Source: Aphidius gifuensis (taxonomy: Eukaryota; Arthropoda; Insecta; Hymenoptera; Braconidae). From it: DNA of 64,000 bases. Numbering within the stretch: position 1 is the first letter of the stretch; every line of letters begins with the position of its first letter. The notes below the pieces were generated by a model. The model was not told where the DNA came from. It saw nothing but the letters and a program-made list of their open reading frames with translations, and searched no databases. This document shows positions 13,022-23,573 of this stretch, piece by piece. A program made the position numbers and the translations under genes. The DNA lies in the NCBI RefSeq assembly GCF_014905175.1, contig NC_057789.1, positions 29,756,555 to 29,820,554 on the forward strand. Reading direction: 5' to 3'.

Positions 13022-14107
13022 ATGGCTGGTTTTGTGATAAGAGTAAAAACAAAAAGTGGACAAAAAGTTGTCAATGGATTGTCATCAAATGACACTGTGT
13101 TACAGCTTAAAAAAAAATTATCTGAATTAACTGGTTTTAAAATAAATTTACTTCATGTACTAAGTGGTTTTCCTCCAAAAACAATAAATCTTAATAATGA
13201 AAGTTCAACAATAAATGATTGTGGAATTGTGTCTGGTGACACATTGATAGTTGAAGAAAAACAACAACAACAACAACAATCACCAATTGAAGATATTAAA
13301 AAGCCAGAATCACGTTCACATATTGTTGATAGTGAGGGTTTCACTGAGGCATCTGGTGTTTTAATTAAAAAAATTGTTCCAGCTGATAATTCATGTCTTT
13401 TTACAAGTGTTGGCTATGTTTTAAATGGTACAAAAAATATATTATTTAATTATCAGTTATAAAAAACTCGTATTAATTTAATTGCTTATTATTTTCAGGA
13501 AGTATTGATTCAAATTGTTCTGGTTTTATGAGAGAACTTATTGCAAATGCTGTTGCATCTGATCCAGAAGAATATTCAGAGGCAATATTGGGAAAACCAA
13601 ATAAATCATATTGCGAATGGATTATGAAGCCAGATTCATGGGGTGGTGGTATTGAAGTATCAATATTATCAAAATTTTATGGTCTTGAAATTGTTGTTGT
13701 TAATAGTGTCAGTGGAATCATCAGTAGATTTGGTGAAGATCAACATTATTCACACAGAGTATTTCTCATTTTTGATGGTATTCATTATGATCCACTTTAC
13801 ATGGAGCCATTCAATGTTAGTACCCTGATTTATTATCAAATATATTTGATGATTAGTTAATTTATTTTTTGTGTATATCTTTTTGCAATAGGGAGGAAGT
13901 ATACAAACTCTATTTCCAACAAATGATGAACGTGTGTTGCTAGAAGCAACACAATTGGCGAAAGAAGCTAAATCTAGTCGTCAATTTACAGATGTACAAA
14001 ATTTTACAGTTAAATGTATGGATTGTATGGTTGATTTAAGTGGTGAAAAAGCAGCAACTCAACATGCTAAAGATACTGGTCATACTAATTTTGATGAAAT
14101 TAATTAA
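13022..14107 (+). CDS. YOD1: Ubiquitin thioesterase OTU1 (YOD1)
   Basis: Three exons (13022-13427, 13499-13815, 13892-14107) give 312 residues. Residues 1-80 form the UBX-like ubiquitin-fold domain that binds p97/VCP. A short poly-Gln linker follows. The OTU protease domain runs from about 118 to 245 and carries the active-site motif PADNSC (Cys nucleophile) and the distal HYD histidine near its end. The C-terminus has the C2H2 zinc finger seen in YOD1 (CMDC followed by H..H in QHAKDTGH). Domain order and length match the family, which trims ubiquitin chains from p97 clients in ER-associated degradation. Introns of 71 and 76 bp have clean GT..AG ends and frame is kept throughout. The start fits MAGFVIRVK, the usual beginning of the ubiquitin fold. 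Confidence 0.94.
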
Positions 14108-15093
14108 TTTATATTAATTTCATTTGTTTTAAAAACAAAAAAAGACGAGTATAAAAAATTGAGTAAAATTAACTTAGACAAACAATTAATTAATCAGTGA
14201 ATTTTAATTCTTTTTAATTATATAATTGATTAATTAATATTGGTTCAAAGCTTCAGACAAAGCTTCAGACACAAAACAATAGCTTAAATTGTTTAAAAAC
14301 ATTTCGATTTTTTTTTCTATAAATTTGGGGGTTTTTTTTGTTTAAATAATAGAAATATACACAGAATAATGGGTTATAAATTAAAAATTTATATTGTCAT
14401 TATTTATAGGTACAAATTTATATTAATCAATATATATTTAAATATTTGATTATTATTATAAACAATTATTGTACTGATGAAATAAATAAAGCTATTTTAC
14501 GTACAATTATAAAAATTATTTATTTAAATATAAAATAATTGTTTAAATAAAATAAAATTAATTATTCAATATATTTATTTTTATTTATAGGTATATTTTA
14601 TAAACAATTGTTTTATTTATAAACAAATAAACACAGCAGTCGATAAAACAGTTAATGACAAGATGGCGTTACTAACCTGGAAAAAAGGTGTATTTTTTTT
14701 TCATTGTAATATTTTTTTTCTATCAAAAATTTATAGATTTCATTACAAAAAAATTCTCAGTCACAACTAACCACCATCTCGGATTGTTCTTTATTAAAAT
14801 TACACGTAAACAATAATATATTAATTTAACAAAGACAATTATAATTATTATTTTAAAACAAAAAAGACAAAAACAACAACAAAAAATACACCAGTCAATG
14901 TGATAATTTTTTTTTAGATGTGAATTTGTTAATTAAAGTAAAAAAAAGCAATCAATTTTGATAATTAATAATTATGTTGACATAATATTTATAAAAGTGA
15001 ATTGAATTTATTGTTTTTTTCAATGTAAAATGTCGTTGAATTTAACAGTGTTATATTTAATCAAAAATAAATTACTCAAAAACAGGTGAAAAA
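14108..15093. other. Spacer between YOD1 and lilipod, includes likely lilipod promoter
   Basis: Contains the YOD1 3' end with several AATAAA signals near 14480 and a candidate promoter near 14640-14800. That patch has an AAGATGGCG motif (14660-14668) that could bind a YY1/Pho-type factor. An ATG inside the motif opens a short frame that meets a GTGTAT donor-like site, so an upstream non-coding first exon for lilipod is possible. Confidence 0.4.
14660..14668 (+). promoter_or_regulatory. YY1/Pho-like AAGATGGCG motif
   Basis: AAGATGGCG is the reverse complement of the YY1/Pho core GCCATCTT extended by one C. It lies about 430 bp upstream of the lilipod ATG in a locally less AT-rich patch. A second identical nonamer lies upstream of Rpn10 at 26505-26513. 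Confidence 0.3.
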
Positions 15094-18000
15094 ATGGATG
15101 ATGATGCAGACCTTAGGGAACAATTATTTCACAATACTGTCAGGGAAAATATTGTGAGTATTAAACAACAACAATAACAACAACAAAAACATTAATTATT
15201 TATATTAATTTTTTAAATATTTTACAAGCTTGTTATTCAATTAAATAATCTAATTTTAAACTAAAGACAGTGACCTGTTTTTTCTTAATTTTTTTATTCT
15301 CAAGTTGTTTATCTATTTATTTATTAGTTAATTTATTTTTATTTATCTAGCTAGTTACTCGTATTATTCAACAAGTCATCAAACAAAATAAAAATTTAAC
15401 AACTGTAGTAAAAAAAAAAAACATTTTACAGTGTGTTAAAATTTTGATAGCTAGCCAAATAAATTTATATTTTTATATTATTTTTTTACCGTTATCGCCC
15501 TTGATTTTTTTATCACACTGACCCCTGGCAGTCATCAAAAATTACAAATCAATTTTCATGATGATTGTAAAGACTTGCTCTTTTTTAATTATCAAATAGA
15601 AAATTATTCTGTTGGATAGTCATGATTGGATTGTCAAAAGAACAATGACCCAAGTTTTAACAGAAAAATGAAAAATAAAAAAATTTCTCAGTTATTTTTT
15701 GCTTATTGTTATTGTTTAATAATTATTATAATTTTATTCAATGGAATTCCATCGTCTACATACTGTTACTGACGTATTCGCAAAACGACATATATTTTTT
15801 CTTTTTTTTAATAATCAAGTTCAAGGTAGAAAAAAATATTCAGAAATTTACTGAATCAGCACTTTGAAATTTTATTTTATAAAATAATAAAAAATATTTT
15901 TGTTATTTTTTTCTCGTATCATCATTCTTGAATAAACAATAATTTTCAATTTACGTAAAAGAAAATAAAAAATCAGTTACTAATCTCAACGTTGAAAAAA
16001 AAAAATAATATAAAGATAAATTTATTTTTCTTTTACAAATAATAAATATAAATTTCGATTTTTCCTCTGTTATTACGCAGTTGGTCGAAAATTTTATTTA
16101 TCAAATAACAAATTAATTAAACCCAGAGAAAATTATTATTGAAAAAAAAAATCTTCTTTAAAAAAAAACATACTTCAAGGCTGAATAATTTATAAATTAA
16201 TTAAAAATTATAAAATAATATTGCATCATATTGTTGAGTGTTCATCAACCTCAATAAATAAATTTATCAAAAAAATTTTATCATTAATTTATTCTTATCA
16301 ACAAAAAAAAATATATTCTATTATAAAAAAATTATAAACAATAATTTAAATAATTTAACTTGAAAAAAAAAAATCAAAATATTCTTTATTTAATAATTAA
16401 TATTAAACAAAAGTTTTTAAAAAAATTAAATAAAATATTTTTATTTTTTTCTATTGATTTCCGTGTGTTTTTTCTTGATGGAATTAAAATTTTAATTCTA
16501 ATCTCAAGGTCACGTTGTCATACCAACCGAGTACTACAATAAATTTATTGTATTTTTTTATTATTATAAATAATAGCTATTATTTGCACGACTAGAAATA
16601 TTACCGAGTTGAAATCACTTGTTAAATTTGCTCATTGATAGTCGAATTGTTTAGATGAAATAAATAGAAATAATAATAAATTTATATTCAAAATATTATC
16701 ATTATGACATACATTTAAACATTGAATATTTATAATATTTATATCATTTATATAAATGATATATTTTACTGATAAACAAAAAATAAAATGTTATAATATT
16801 TATCATCTCAGTTCAAAGCAAATTATTATTTACAATGAAAACATTATTTTTCTGGCTTCTAGTATTTTTTTATTTGTTCTACTTTCTCATCAACTAATCC
16901 ATCAACATTTTTATGGCTCTTTTCAAGGACAATATATTTACTATATTAAAAAATTATTAATAATTAATTTTTTTCATTTAAAAAAATTCCTAGAGATGAA
17001 TTTCTTTTATTTAAAATTTGTTAAATATCAATTTTCATTTAATTTTATAAATATTTATTCAATTTATTTATTTATTTATATTTTTTTTTGATGTTTAAAA
17101 ATTTCTATTGTATGCAAGATAATTTGTACTTGAATACAAATAAGCCAAACCCATTTTAAAATATAAAAAAAAATAGTTGAAAAAATAAAAATAAGAAATA
17201 AAATTTCTTACAGCATTAGTTCGTGTCGTTTTTTGTCTTTATAAATAAATTGTTGCAACTCTCGTGTGTCATTGCACCGGGTTAATGACACTCAAACATG
17301 CTACAAACCTTATTTCATTCAATTTAATTTACTATTATATTATTATACTCACTTGCACATACTAGCCATCATTTTATAAAATTATTTTCTTTAATATCCG
17401 CTCGAAAAATTCGTCTATAGAAATTTTTTTACTTTATTTAATTTAATTGTTAGTACAGATATTTGTAGTAAAAATTTTATTAAAATCTAGAAAAAATTAA
17501 AGAGACTTATCAATATTTTCGTTCGGAATTTTAACAATTATTTCGCTAGTAATTTTTCGATTTGGAGATATGTTTATTTGTCAATATTTTTCAACTTGAA
17601 AATTATAATGAAGAAGACAACAGACTTATAAGTCTAGAACACAACAATTAAATTTTATAAAAATATTTGTACTTTTTTTTTTTTGTCAGTGTTGAAAACA
17701 AAACAGAAGCCAATTGGCAATTGATATCGTTTATGACACAAGCAAGATTAACGTCTTGTCGTTTCACATGCCGGATTACATATACATGATTTTTCTTTTG
17801 CAATTTTAATTTATAATAAATTGATAATAATAAATAAATAATAACATAATTAAATTAAAAAAAAAAAAAAAGAACAATTTACAAAATTTTTTTCTTTTAT
17901 TGTTTGTGTAGAAATATTTAAAACCCTTGATTATAATTTATATTTCGCTTGAAATAATGAGCTGAGCATCCGTTTGTAACAGGAAAAGGCTTGGCTCATT

Positions 18001-18860
18001 TTATTTTAATATATATATTATTTTAAATATTAAAAAATACCACGTGGATGTTAGTTTTTGATGTATGTGTTTAAATTGTTGAAAAAATTTTAGATTAACA
18101 TTTATGGCAAGCCAACATATTCCAACCGGTTACACCAGTCTTTTCTTCATCATTCAGCCTTTTTTTTTTTTTTACAAATCCTTTTTTTTTTATTGTTTTT
18201 TTTTTTTTTTAATATATCTTGGGCTAAATATAAATTATTTAAATTTAACTAAATATGAATTTCATTTTACTATTTAAAAAAAAATTATTTAATAATAAAT
18301 TATTGTTAATATAAATAACAACAATAAAAAAACAATTTACTATTTATTAATTTACTTGTTGCTTTTTATTTTCAGATATTCCTGTTACTTTTTTTAATTT
18401 TGTGCACATCAAGCTATGCACTGATTGCAAGATTTCGTAGAAAAGATAGAGAAGATTATTTTTCAGTTGATGAAGATGAAGCAACTGTTTATAGAATAAG
18501 CCTTTGGTTGTGTACAGTTGCATTGGCTGTTTCAGTTGGTGCAACATTACTTTTACCAATTTCAATTGCAAGCAATGAAGTACTAATTATTTATCCAAAT
18601 AGTTACTATGTCCAGTGGCTCAACAGTTCCCTCATTCAAGGTACAAAAAAATACAAAATAAACCTTTAATTTAACAACAATAATATTAATTAATTTTATA
18701 TAATATAATTATTTATTTTTTCAGGACTATGGAATCATGTATTTCTATTTTCGAATTTATCATTATTTGTTTTTTTACCATTTGCTTATTTATTCACTGA
18801 ATCTGAAGGATTTGTTGGCTACAAAAAGGTTTGTATGATAAGAAAAATATAAAATTGAAT

Positions 18861-18907
<47 letters not shown>

Positions 18908-20212
18908 TTATTCAGGGTGTTAAAGCAAGAGTATGCGAAACAATAACAGTCCTTGTTCTACTTGGAACACTTGTCTTTGGTATGACATATGTACTTTCAG
19001 CTCTTATTGATTATCAAAAGTCAAGTCTTCACACATTGCTCAGTAAGTTATTCCATAAATTTATTATCTATTCTCATTATTTTTTTTCCTTATCATAAAA
19101 TAAATTTTAATTTATTTATTGTTACAGATTTATGGAGTTACTATTTGCCTTTTTTATACTCTTGTGTATCTTTTGTTGGTGTTGTAATGTTACTACGTAA
19201 GTTTATAAAAAATTAAAATTATACAACAACAATAAATATAATTATATTTTTGTTTTATATTACAGTATGTACACCAGTAGGTTTTGTACGTTTATTTGGA
19301 GTTGTTGGTTCATGCCTAGTAAAGCCACAGTTTCTACGTAATTTAGATGAAGAATTTTTCGCGTATCGTCTAGAAGAAGATTGTATAAAACGTCGTTTGG
19401 ATCATGCAAAAGCTACTGGTAATTCTTATGTATCACCAATGCCAATGTCACCAGCATCTTGCAATATAATGCCAGATGATGATGAAAAATTATTAAATCC
19501 AAATCCAAGTTTAATGATACTACGTAATGGTGCATTGCAACGTGGTCTAACAGAGCGTTATCAAGATGTTAAAAAAAAACGTAAATTACTTGATAAACAA
19601 AGAAGAACATGGTGGGTCAGACGTACACTTGTATATCCATTATCAATGTTAGCATTATTTATATTATCAACAACAACAGCTTTATTAGCTGTACAAAATA
19701 CAATTGAATTATTAATTGGTATTAAAGCATTGCCATTAAGTACACGACAATTTACACTTGGTATTAGTTCATTATCAAAACTTGGTCCAATTGGTGCTGC
19801 TGTTGAAGTTGTTGTTATACTTTATTTAGCAGCAACAAGTGCCATTGGTTTATATACATTACCAGGTGTTAAAAATGTTAAGCCACATGTATCATCAACA
19901 CCTTTAACACATTTAATTGCAAATTGTGTTTTATTACTTGTTTTAAGTTCAGCATTACCATTATTATCACGTATTCTCGGTATGACTAATTTTGATTTAC
20001 TTGGTGATTTTGGACGTATTGAATGGCTTGGAAATTTTAAACTTGTATTATTTTATAATATTATATTTGCAACTGCTGCTATTGGATGTTTGACAACTAA
20101 ATTTACAGCAACAGTTAGAAATGAAATTTATAATAGACTTTACTGTAGTTTTATAGGATTATTTAAATTTAAAAAAAAAAATCGTATGGTATTCTCGACA
20201 AAAGAAGATTAG
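15094..20212 (+). CDS. lilipod: Lilipod / LMBR1-family multipass membrane protein
   Basis: Six coding exons (15094-15153, 18376-18640, 18725-18828, 18916-19042, 19128-19196, 19266-20212) give 523 residues, close to the 490-520 of LMBR1 and LMBR1L. Hydrophobic segments match the nine-pass LMBR1 layout: a first helix at residues 21-34 (IFLLLFLILCTSSY), four more before the large cytoplasmic loop (about 240-345), and four after it. The loop contains the family stretch after PVGFVRLFGVVG and a basic KKKRK run. In Drosophila lilipod supports BMP signalling in germline stem cells; vertebrate LMBR1L is a lipocalin receptor-like protein. The first intron is 3.2 kb, the others are 69-95 bp, and a TTTA microsatellite fills intron 3. 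No upstream in-frame ATG competes with 15094. Confidence 0.92.
15154..18375 (+). other. Long first intron of lilipod
   Basis: 3.2 kb of AT-rich intron from a GTGAGT donor to a TTTTCAG acceptor. I see no additional exon, RNA gene or mobile element. Open frames at 16360-16542 and 16756-17091 are runs of Phe/Ile/Lys codons expected by composition. Confidence 0.65.
18859..18909. repeat. (TTTA)n microsatellite
   Basis: About twelve perfect TTTA units occupy most of the 87-bp intron between lilipod exons 3 and 4, ending six bases before the acceptor AG. The repeat serves as the pyrimidine-rich tract, so copy-number change could affect splicing. Confidence 0.9.
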
Positions 20213-21607
20213 ACTGAATTTTATTTTTCACTTTTTTTTTTGCTAATTTATAAATGAAAATTTTTAAATAAAATATAAAAGACACTGTTTTTTTTTTTTT
20301 GATAAACAGAATAAATACTGGAGATTAACGATGTTTGTTTTTTTTTTTTTTTTTTAATTTAAATGTTTTTTTTTTTTTATTTTTTCGTTTGATTTTTCAT
20401 CAATTTTGTAGGTTTTTTTTTTCTAATAAAAAGGGCAAATTAATAGCGATGTAATTTATATGAAAAAAAAAGAAATATTTAAGCCCAAATTATTTTAATA
20501 ATTGTTGCAGTATTGTGATAATTGAGTGAGTGATTTAAACAAATTGAATTTGTGTGTGTAAAAGTGTGTTTTATACGAAAAAAAAAAAGAACAATATCCA
20601 AAAAAAAAAAAATAGCTGTATTGTTTTTTTTGAATTTAGTATTATGAAAAATGGAAAATTCTAAATAATCATTTACTGGAATAATATTTATTACCCGTGG
20701 TACTAAAATAATTGATTTGTAATTAATAATTATTGATGAAAAATAATTATGGTGCATTGTTAATGCAAATGAACTGTATAATATTTAAATGAAAGCAGAT
20801 AATTATTGTCAGGGGCACGTGCCCATTTCTCAGGTTTAATATAAAATTATATTATGAATTTTTATTTTAATTTTAATCATGAAATATTGTTGATGATTTT
20901 CGCCTGACAATCCTCCTGACACAAAACTGCTGATAAATAATGTCAAATTAATTTTTAAGATAAGATTAAAATAGGTTTTTTTAAATATATTTTGAATGAA
21001 TTTTAATGTGATACGAATTCTCGTCAAGACAATATTCAAAATATATATTGCACTAAAAATTAATCTCATTTTTCTTTTTTTTTTTTTAGTTTATATTAAG
21101 TAAAGGATACATCATTGTATATATGTATTTAAATTTATGATAAATTATTGTAAAAACATACTCAACACACGAGTTTTATTTTATTTTTTAAAATTAGTTA
21201 TTAATTTTATTTATTTCAGAAGGAAATTATTTTTTAAATAGTTTTTATTTTAAATTAACTTGAAATTTTTTGAATAAAAAAATCCCAATTGTTTATAAAT
21301 AAATAAATTAATTAAATATTAATTTCAAGCATTGTTAACAATAAAATCATTAATTAATTTATTTATTTATAATTTTTTTTTCATGTAAATTCAATTCATT
21401 TAATTTTAAATTTTATTAAAACAATTTTGTTTTGTTCATTGCCCCGATTTTCAACTCATTTCATTATCTTGATAAATAAATTATTAATAAATTGCTATAA
21501 AATAATTTTAAACAAATAAATAATATAAAAACCAAATAAATTTTTAATTAATATTATTTTATTAATATTTAAATTACACACAAACCATTTTAATATCTAA
21601 TTTCTTT
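20213..21607. other. Convergent 3' ends of lilipod and YRDC
   Basis: No gene seen. The region contains poly-T tracts and AATAAA signals for both convergent genes. Frames on the minus strand (20479-20757, 20836-21069) look compositional. Confidence 0.55.
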
Positions 21608-22555
21608 TTAACCAGCAATCATTTCTTCACATTCTTTATCAGCATCAGCCTCATCACCCTCAACAGTTTCATCTTCATTGTCATTTTCTTCATTATTATC
21701 ATCATCATCTTCATCATTATTAATTTTAGGGTTCCAAGTATATTCTGTTGATGTAACTCCATGCCTGTAACAATTTCTCACAACCCTTTCAAAGCCTGCA
21801 CCTTTTCTGATAATACTAAATTTCATTGGCTCTGTAAGATCAACAACAGTAGATCCAACTCTGAATGAATCATTAATTTTTTTTCTATTAACAATTGTAT
21901 AAAATATACCACCAATATTTGGCCATAATTGACGAAATTCATTTGTAACTAAACTACTTGGTTGATTACTCAAATTAGCACTTGTCAATGCCAATGGTTG
22001 TTTAATAACTTTACAAATACTTCTTATAAATTTTGAATCAGTAACTCTAATACCAATAGTATCTGTACCTGGATTTAATGATGAATTTAATATTGATTTT
22101 CTTTTTAAAACAACTGTAACTGAACCAGGTAATAATGCACCTAATAAATTTTTTGGTAAATGATCAATTTCAGCCCAATTATGTATATCACTTATACTTG
22201 ATAAACATATTGCTATTGGTTTATTTTTATCACGTTCTTTTAATTCATATAAATTATCAACACAATTTTTATCTTGAGCAAGTGTTGCTAGACCATAAAC
22301 AGTATCAGTTGGTACTGCTATTATTTTTTTTTCCAATAATAATTCAATAGCAACTGCCAATGATCTTTCACCACCAATAAAATAATGTTTTGCATTATTA
22401 TCCATGTATTCAATTGATGCTCTTGCTTGATTTAATGTTTTTTTTAATGGTGGTAAATAGTTTGCTTCGTAAAAATTACGTTTAACACTAAATTTAAATA
22501 TATTTGATGATAATTTTAATCTCGCCAATTGTGAGAACATTGAAAATTGCAACAT
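21608..22555 (-). CDS. YRDC: YRDC, threonylcarbamoyl-AMP synthase
   Basis: A single-exon frame of 315 residues. Residues about 62-255 form the Sua5/YciO/YrdC domain: PTDTVYGLA near 81, KERDKNKP near 105, PGSVTVVLKRK near 143 and the nucleotide-binding SANLSNQPS near 192. The enzyme makes threonylcarbamoyl-AMP from threonine, bicarbonate and ATP for the t6A37 modification of ANN-decoding tRNAs. The first about 40 residues are basic and hydroxylated (MLQFSMFSQLARLKLSSN), suiting mitochondrial targeting, as expected of an enzyme that serves both compartments. The C-terminus is an acidic Asp/Glu tail. The start at 22555 and the next Met (22540) both lie inside the RPC10 reading frame. Only Met-51 (22405) would avoid overlap, and it would remove the leader. 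Confidence 0.92.
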   Translation of the reverse strand: MLQFSMFSQLARLKLSSNIFKFSVKRNFYEANYLPPLKKTLNQARASIEYMDNNAKHYFIGGERSLAVAIELLLEKKIIAVPTDTVYGLATLAQDKNCVDNLYELKERDKNKPIAICLSSISDIHNWAEIDHLPKNLLGALLPGSVTVVLKRKSILNSSLNPGTDTIGIRVTDSKFIRSICKVIKQPLALTSANLSNQPSSLVTNEFRQLWPNIGGIFYTIVNRKKINDSFRVGSTVVDLTEPMKFSIIRKGAGFERVVRNCYRHGVTSTEYTWNPKINNDEDDDDNNEENDNEDETVEGDEADADKECEEMIAG

Positions 22556-22842
22556 CGGTAAAATATTGTTGCTGGTTCATCAGCTGAACGTGTTTGTATT
22601 TGCATATAAAATGCACGAGGATGATAACACTTTGGACAAGGTTCGTCAGTTGAATCAACGTTATCCCATGCAGCAGCACCACCAAGAACTTCTTCAACTT
22701 CTTTTAACTTTGGATATATTCGGGTACTTAATTTTTTTTTAATATTAAATACATATGGACAACTTTTACATGAAAATTGCATACCAGATGTGTCCTCATC
22801 AATACTCAATGTGTTGCCACAACTTCTGCAGAATAATAACAT
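22516..22842 (-). CDS. POLR3K: RNA polymerase III subunit RPC10 (POLR3K)
   Basis: An intronless 108-residue protein of exactly the family length. The N-terminal zinc ribbon has C5-x2-C8 and C25-x2-C28. The C-terminal TFIIS-type ribbon has CPKC and CCNFQC, with an acidic hairpin (SADE, near residue 88) that stimulates RNA cleavage by pol III, and ends in the typical HNWRD. The subunit is needed for termination and reinitiation on tRNA and 5S genes. The last 40 bases overlap the beginning of YRDC in another frame, so both probably come from one mRNA. A bidirectional promoter with the rightward gene at 23574 is likely. Confidence 0.96.
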   Translation of the reverse strand: MLLFCRSCGNTLSIDEDTSGMQFSCKSCPYVFNIKKKLSTRIYPKLKEVEEVLGGAAAWDNVDSTDEPCPKCYHPRAFYMQIQTRSADEPATIFYRCCNFQCSHNWRD

Positions 22843-23573
22843 ATTTTTAAACCTAAAATTAACAATTTTATATTTATTTTTTTAAATATTTGTTATTAAT
22901 TATTTTTTATATTATTTACCTTGATTTTTTTATTATGTATTTAATTGCATTAAACACGTGTTGTATTTTTAATCAATTTATTTATTTATTTTTTGATGAT
23001 GATGATGATGTTGAGTTGAATTTTAATCAACAACTATTAAATATTGTTATTATTTATTAATAATTTAAGATTTTTTATGATTATTTATAGTTGTTGTAAG
23101 AACTTTTTGTATTTTGTTATAAACAAATTAACAATTTACAAGAGAAAAGGCTGATGTAAGCGATGTAAAGGATGATTCGTAAATACCATCAATTCGCATT
23201 GAGGTTAATTTGACGTCACAGTTCGGGCCAAGTCGGAAAATAATGATAATAATAATTTAAAAAAAAAAAAAACAATAGAAAAGTTCACAGCTGATTGTCA
23301 CCCCTGGCCACCCCTGGCCCTGGGTCCTGTTTGATAGAGTTCTTGGAATTTTTTTCTGGTAAATACATATAAATACAATACATAAGGAAAAGATGTAGCA
23401 GTGCATATATCAATACATAGCCAATAGCCATATGTACTGAGCCATGCTGAGTTATGAGAAGTTACCTTGTTCTTCTCACGTTGTCTATCAAGTTTATCGA
23501 AAAACTTTGTATATTTTTATTGACAACGGTTAAAAAACTCTTGTTTAAAAAAACAAAAAAAAAAATTTTTTAA
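22843..23573. promoter_or_regulatory. Bidirectional promoter between RPC10/YRDC and the sHSP-like gene
   Basis: A 731-bp spacer between divergent genes. It is clearly less AT-rich around 23140-23480 and contains a perfect CRE (TGACGTCA, 23211-23218), an E-box CACGTG near 22955 and a short direct repeat CCACCCCTGGCC near 23300. No coding frame. Regulatory function is inferred from layout and motifs. Confidence 0.5.
23211..23218. promoter_or_regulatory. Perfect CRE palindrome TGACGTCA
   Basis: A full CREB/ATF palindrome, a site expected rarely by chance in DNA this AT-rich, lies in the shared promoter of RPC10/YRDC and the sHSP-like gene. Binding is not shown, only inferred. Confidence 0.45.
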
